Below, one piece after another: positions 4,819 to 5,151 of a DNA stretch of 5,151 bases; position 1 is the stretch's first letter, and each line of letters begins with the position of its first letter. A model generated the notes under the pieces. The model was not told the origin of the DNA and made no database searches. It saw only the letters and a program-made list of their open reading frames with translations. Location of the stretch: positions 1 to 5,151 of the forward strand of contig MAXP01000257.1 in NCBI GenBank assembly GCA_001751085.1, given 5' to 3'. The translations under genes were made by a program, and so were the position numbers. The DNA is from Desulfobacterales bacterium C00003060. Its GTDB lineage: Bacteria > Desulfobacterota > Desulfobacteria > Desulfobacterales > C00003060.

Positions 4819-5151
4819 CTATCTCATGATGGCTTGCACCCTCTCCGTACACCGGTTGTAAACATGATCTGCAAGGGCGCTGAGTTGTCTTTGTATGGCC
4901 TTTGGTTCGGGAAGATCCGGTGGGGCCAACAGCTTAAATTGTTCCATGCGGATCGGTCTTAAGCGCATGGTGGTTTCTATGGAACGCATCTCTTCGGGCG
5001 TAAAGTTATCGCCCAGGAAGTGTTTTCGTTCAAGCCCTTCAACATCCATGTCCTTCAGGAAGCTCAGGATAGTGAGCAGGTCGTGGTCCCTTTCGAATTT
5101 ATTCAGGTTCTGGTTTACCGCTCTGGATTCTTGTTCAAGGTTTTCGTGGGC
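4819..5151 (-). CDS. Unidentified protein, C-terminal 110 residues (cut by window edge)
   Basis: The reading frame is open from the right edge to a TAG at 4819-4821, so this is the C-terminal part of a longer protein; an ATG at 5047-5049 is in frame but has no reason to be the start. The fragment is strongly charged and looks mostly helical. A heptad-like segment at the left (HENLEQESRAVNQNLNKFERD) could be coiled coil. Then come LLTILSFLKDMDVEGLERK, a PEEMRSIETTMRLRPIRMEQFKLL helix, a proline-rich hinge APPDLPEPKAIQ and a final helix ending in NRCTERVQAIMR. No catalytic motif, zinc-binding cluster or membrane segment is visible, and I do not recognise the family. Its codon use and lack of stops make it a likely gene, but function is open. 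Confidence 0.6.
   Translation of the reverse strand, partial: AHENLEQESRAVNQNLNKFERDHDLLTILSFLKDMDVEGLERKHFLGDNFTPEEMRSIETTMRLRPIRMEQFKLLAPPDLPEPKAIQRQLSALADHVYNRCTERVQAIMR

Noticed and set aside
4791..4820. AGAGTG/CACTCT inverted repeat as a terminator for the right-edge gene
   Set aside because: The loop is 18 bases, there is no T-run after it, and it overlaps the stop codon.
1..5151. CRISPR array, tRNA, rRNA, complete insertion sequence or defence system
   Set aside because: No regularly spaced repeats, cloverleaf, rRNA-like sequence, transposase motif or defence-domain signature was seen on either strand.

Overview
The window fits a strictly or facultatively anaerobic bacterium. The Desulfobacterota (delta-proteobacterial, sulfate-reducer-like) group is the best guess from the style of the Lon and Hsp20 proteins and the type of intergenic repeats, but there is no rRNA or other marker to prove it. 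Coding density is ordinary. Five of the six genes lie on the minus strand and one small gene lies on the plus strand.

Region by region: (1) 1-863, minus strand, is a proteostasis operon: an Hsp20/alpha-crystallin small heat-shock protein followed 24 bases later by the start of a Lon protease cut by the left window edge. (2) 864-1196 has no gene. It holds the upstream region of hsp20, an imperfect CCCCG/CGGGG palindrome resembling a dispersed REP-type element, and degenerate short repeats. (3) 1197-3987, minus strand, is a two-gene operon for oxygen-free deoxyribonucleotide synthesis: nrdD (class III ribonucleotide reductase, glycyl-radical enzyme) then nrdG (its radical-SAM activase), 10 bases apart. 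(4) 3988-4317 is a divergent intergenic region. Next to nrdD it contains two NrdR-box-like palindromes whose centres are 32 bp apart, overlaid on a sigma-70-like promoter, so the operon is probably repressed by NrdR. On the other side are a weak promoter and a leader with two mutually exclusive hairpins for (5) 4318-4572, a small Trp-rich protein of unknown function. (6) 4573-4818 is an AT-rich gene-free stretch with several short palindromes and an orphan extended -10 motif. (7) 4819-5151, minus strand, is the C-terminal 110 codons of an unidentified helical protein that runs off the right edge.

Functionally, NrdG uses SAM and a 4Fe-4S cluster to install a glycyl radical on NrdD, which then reduces ribonucleoside triphosphates. 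Hsp20 holds unfolding proteins and Lon degrades damaged ones. I see no evidence for a novel multi-gene defence or mobile system. The most interesting signals are the tandem NrdR operator, an 11-G homopolymer inside conserved nrdD codons, the alternative leader hairpins, and the two unidentified proteins on the right.
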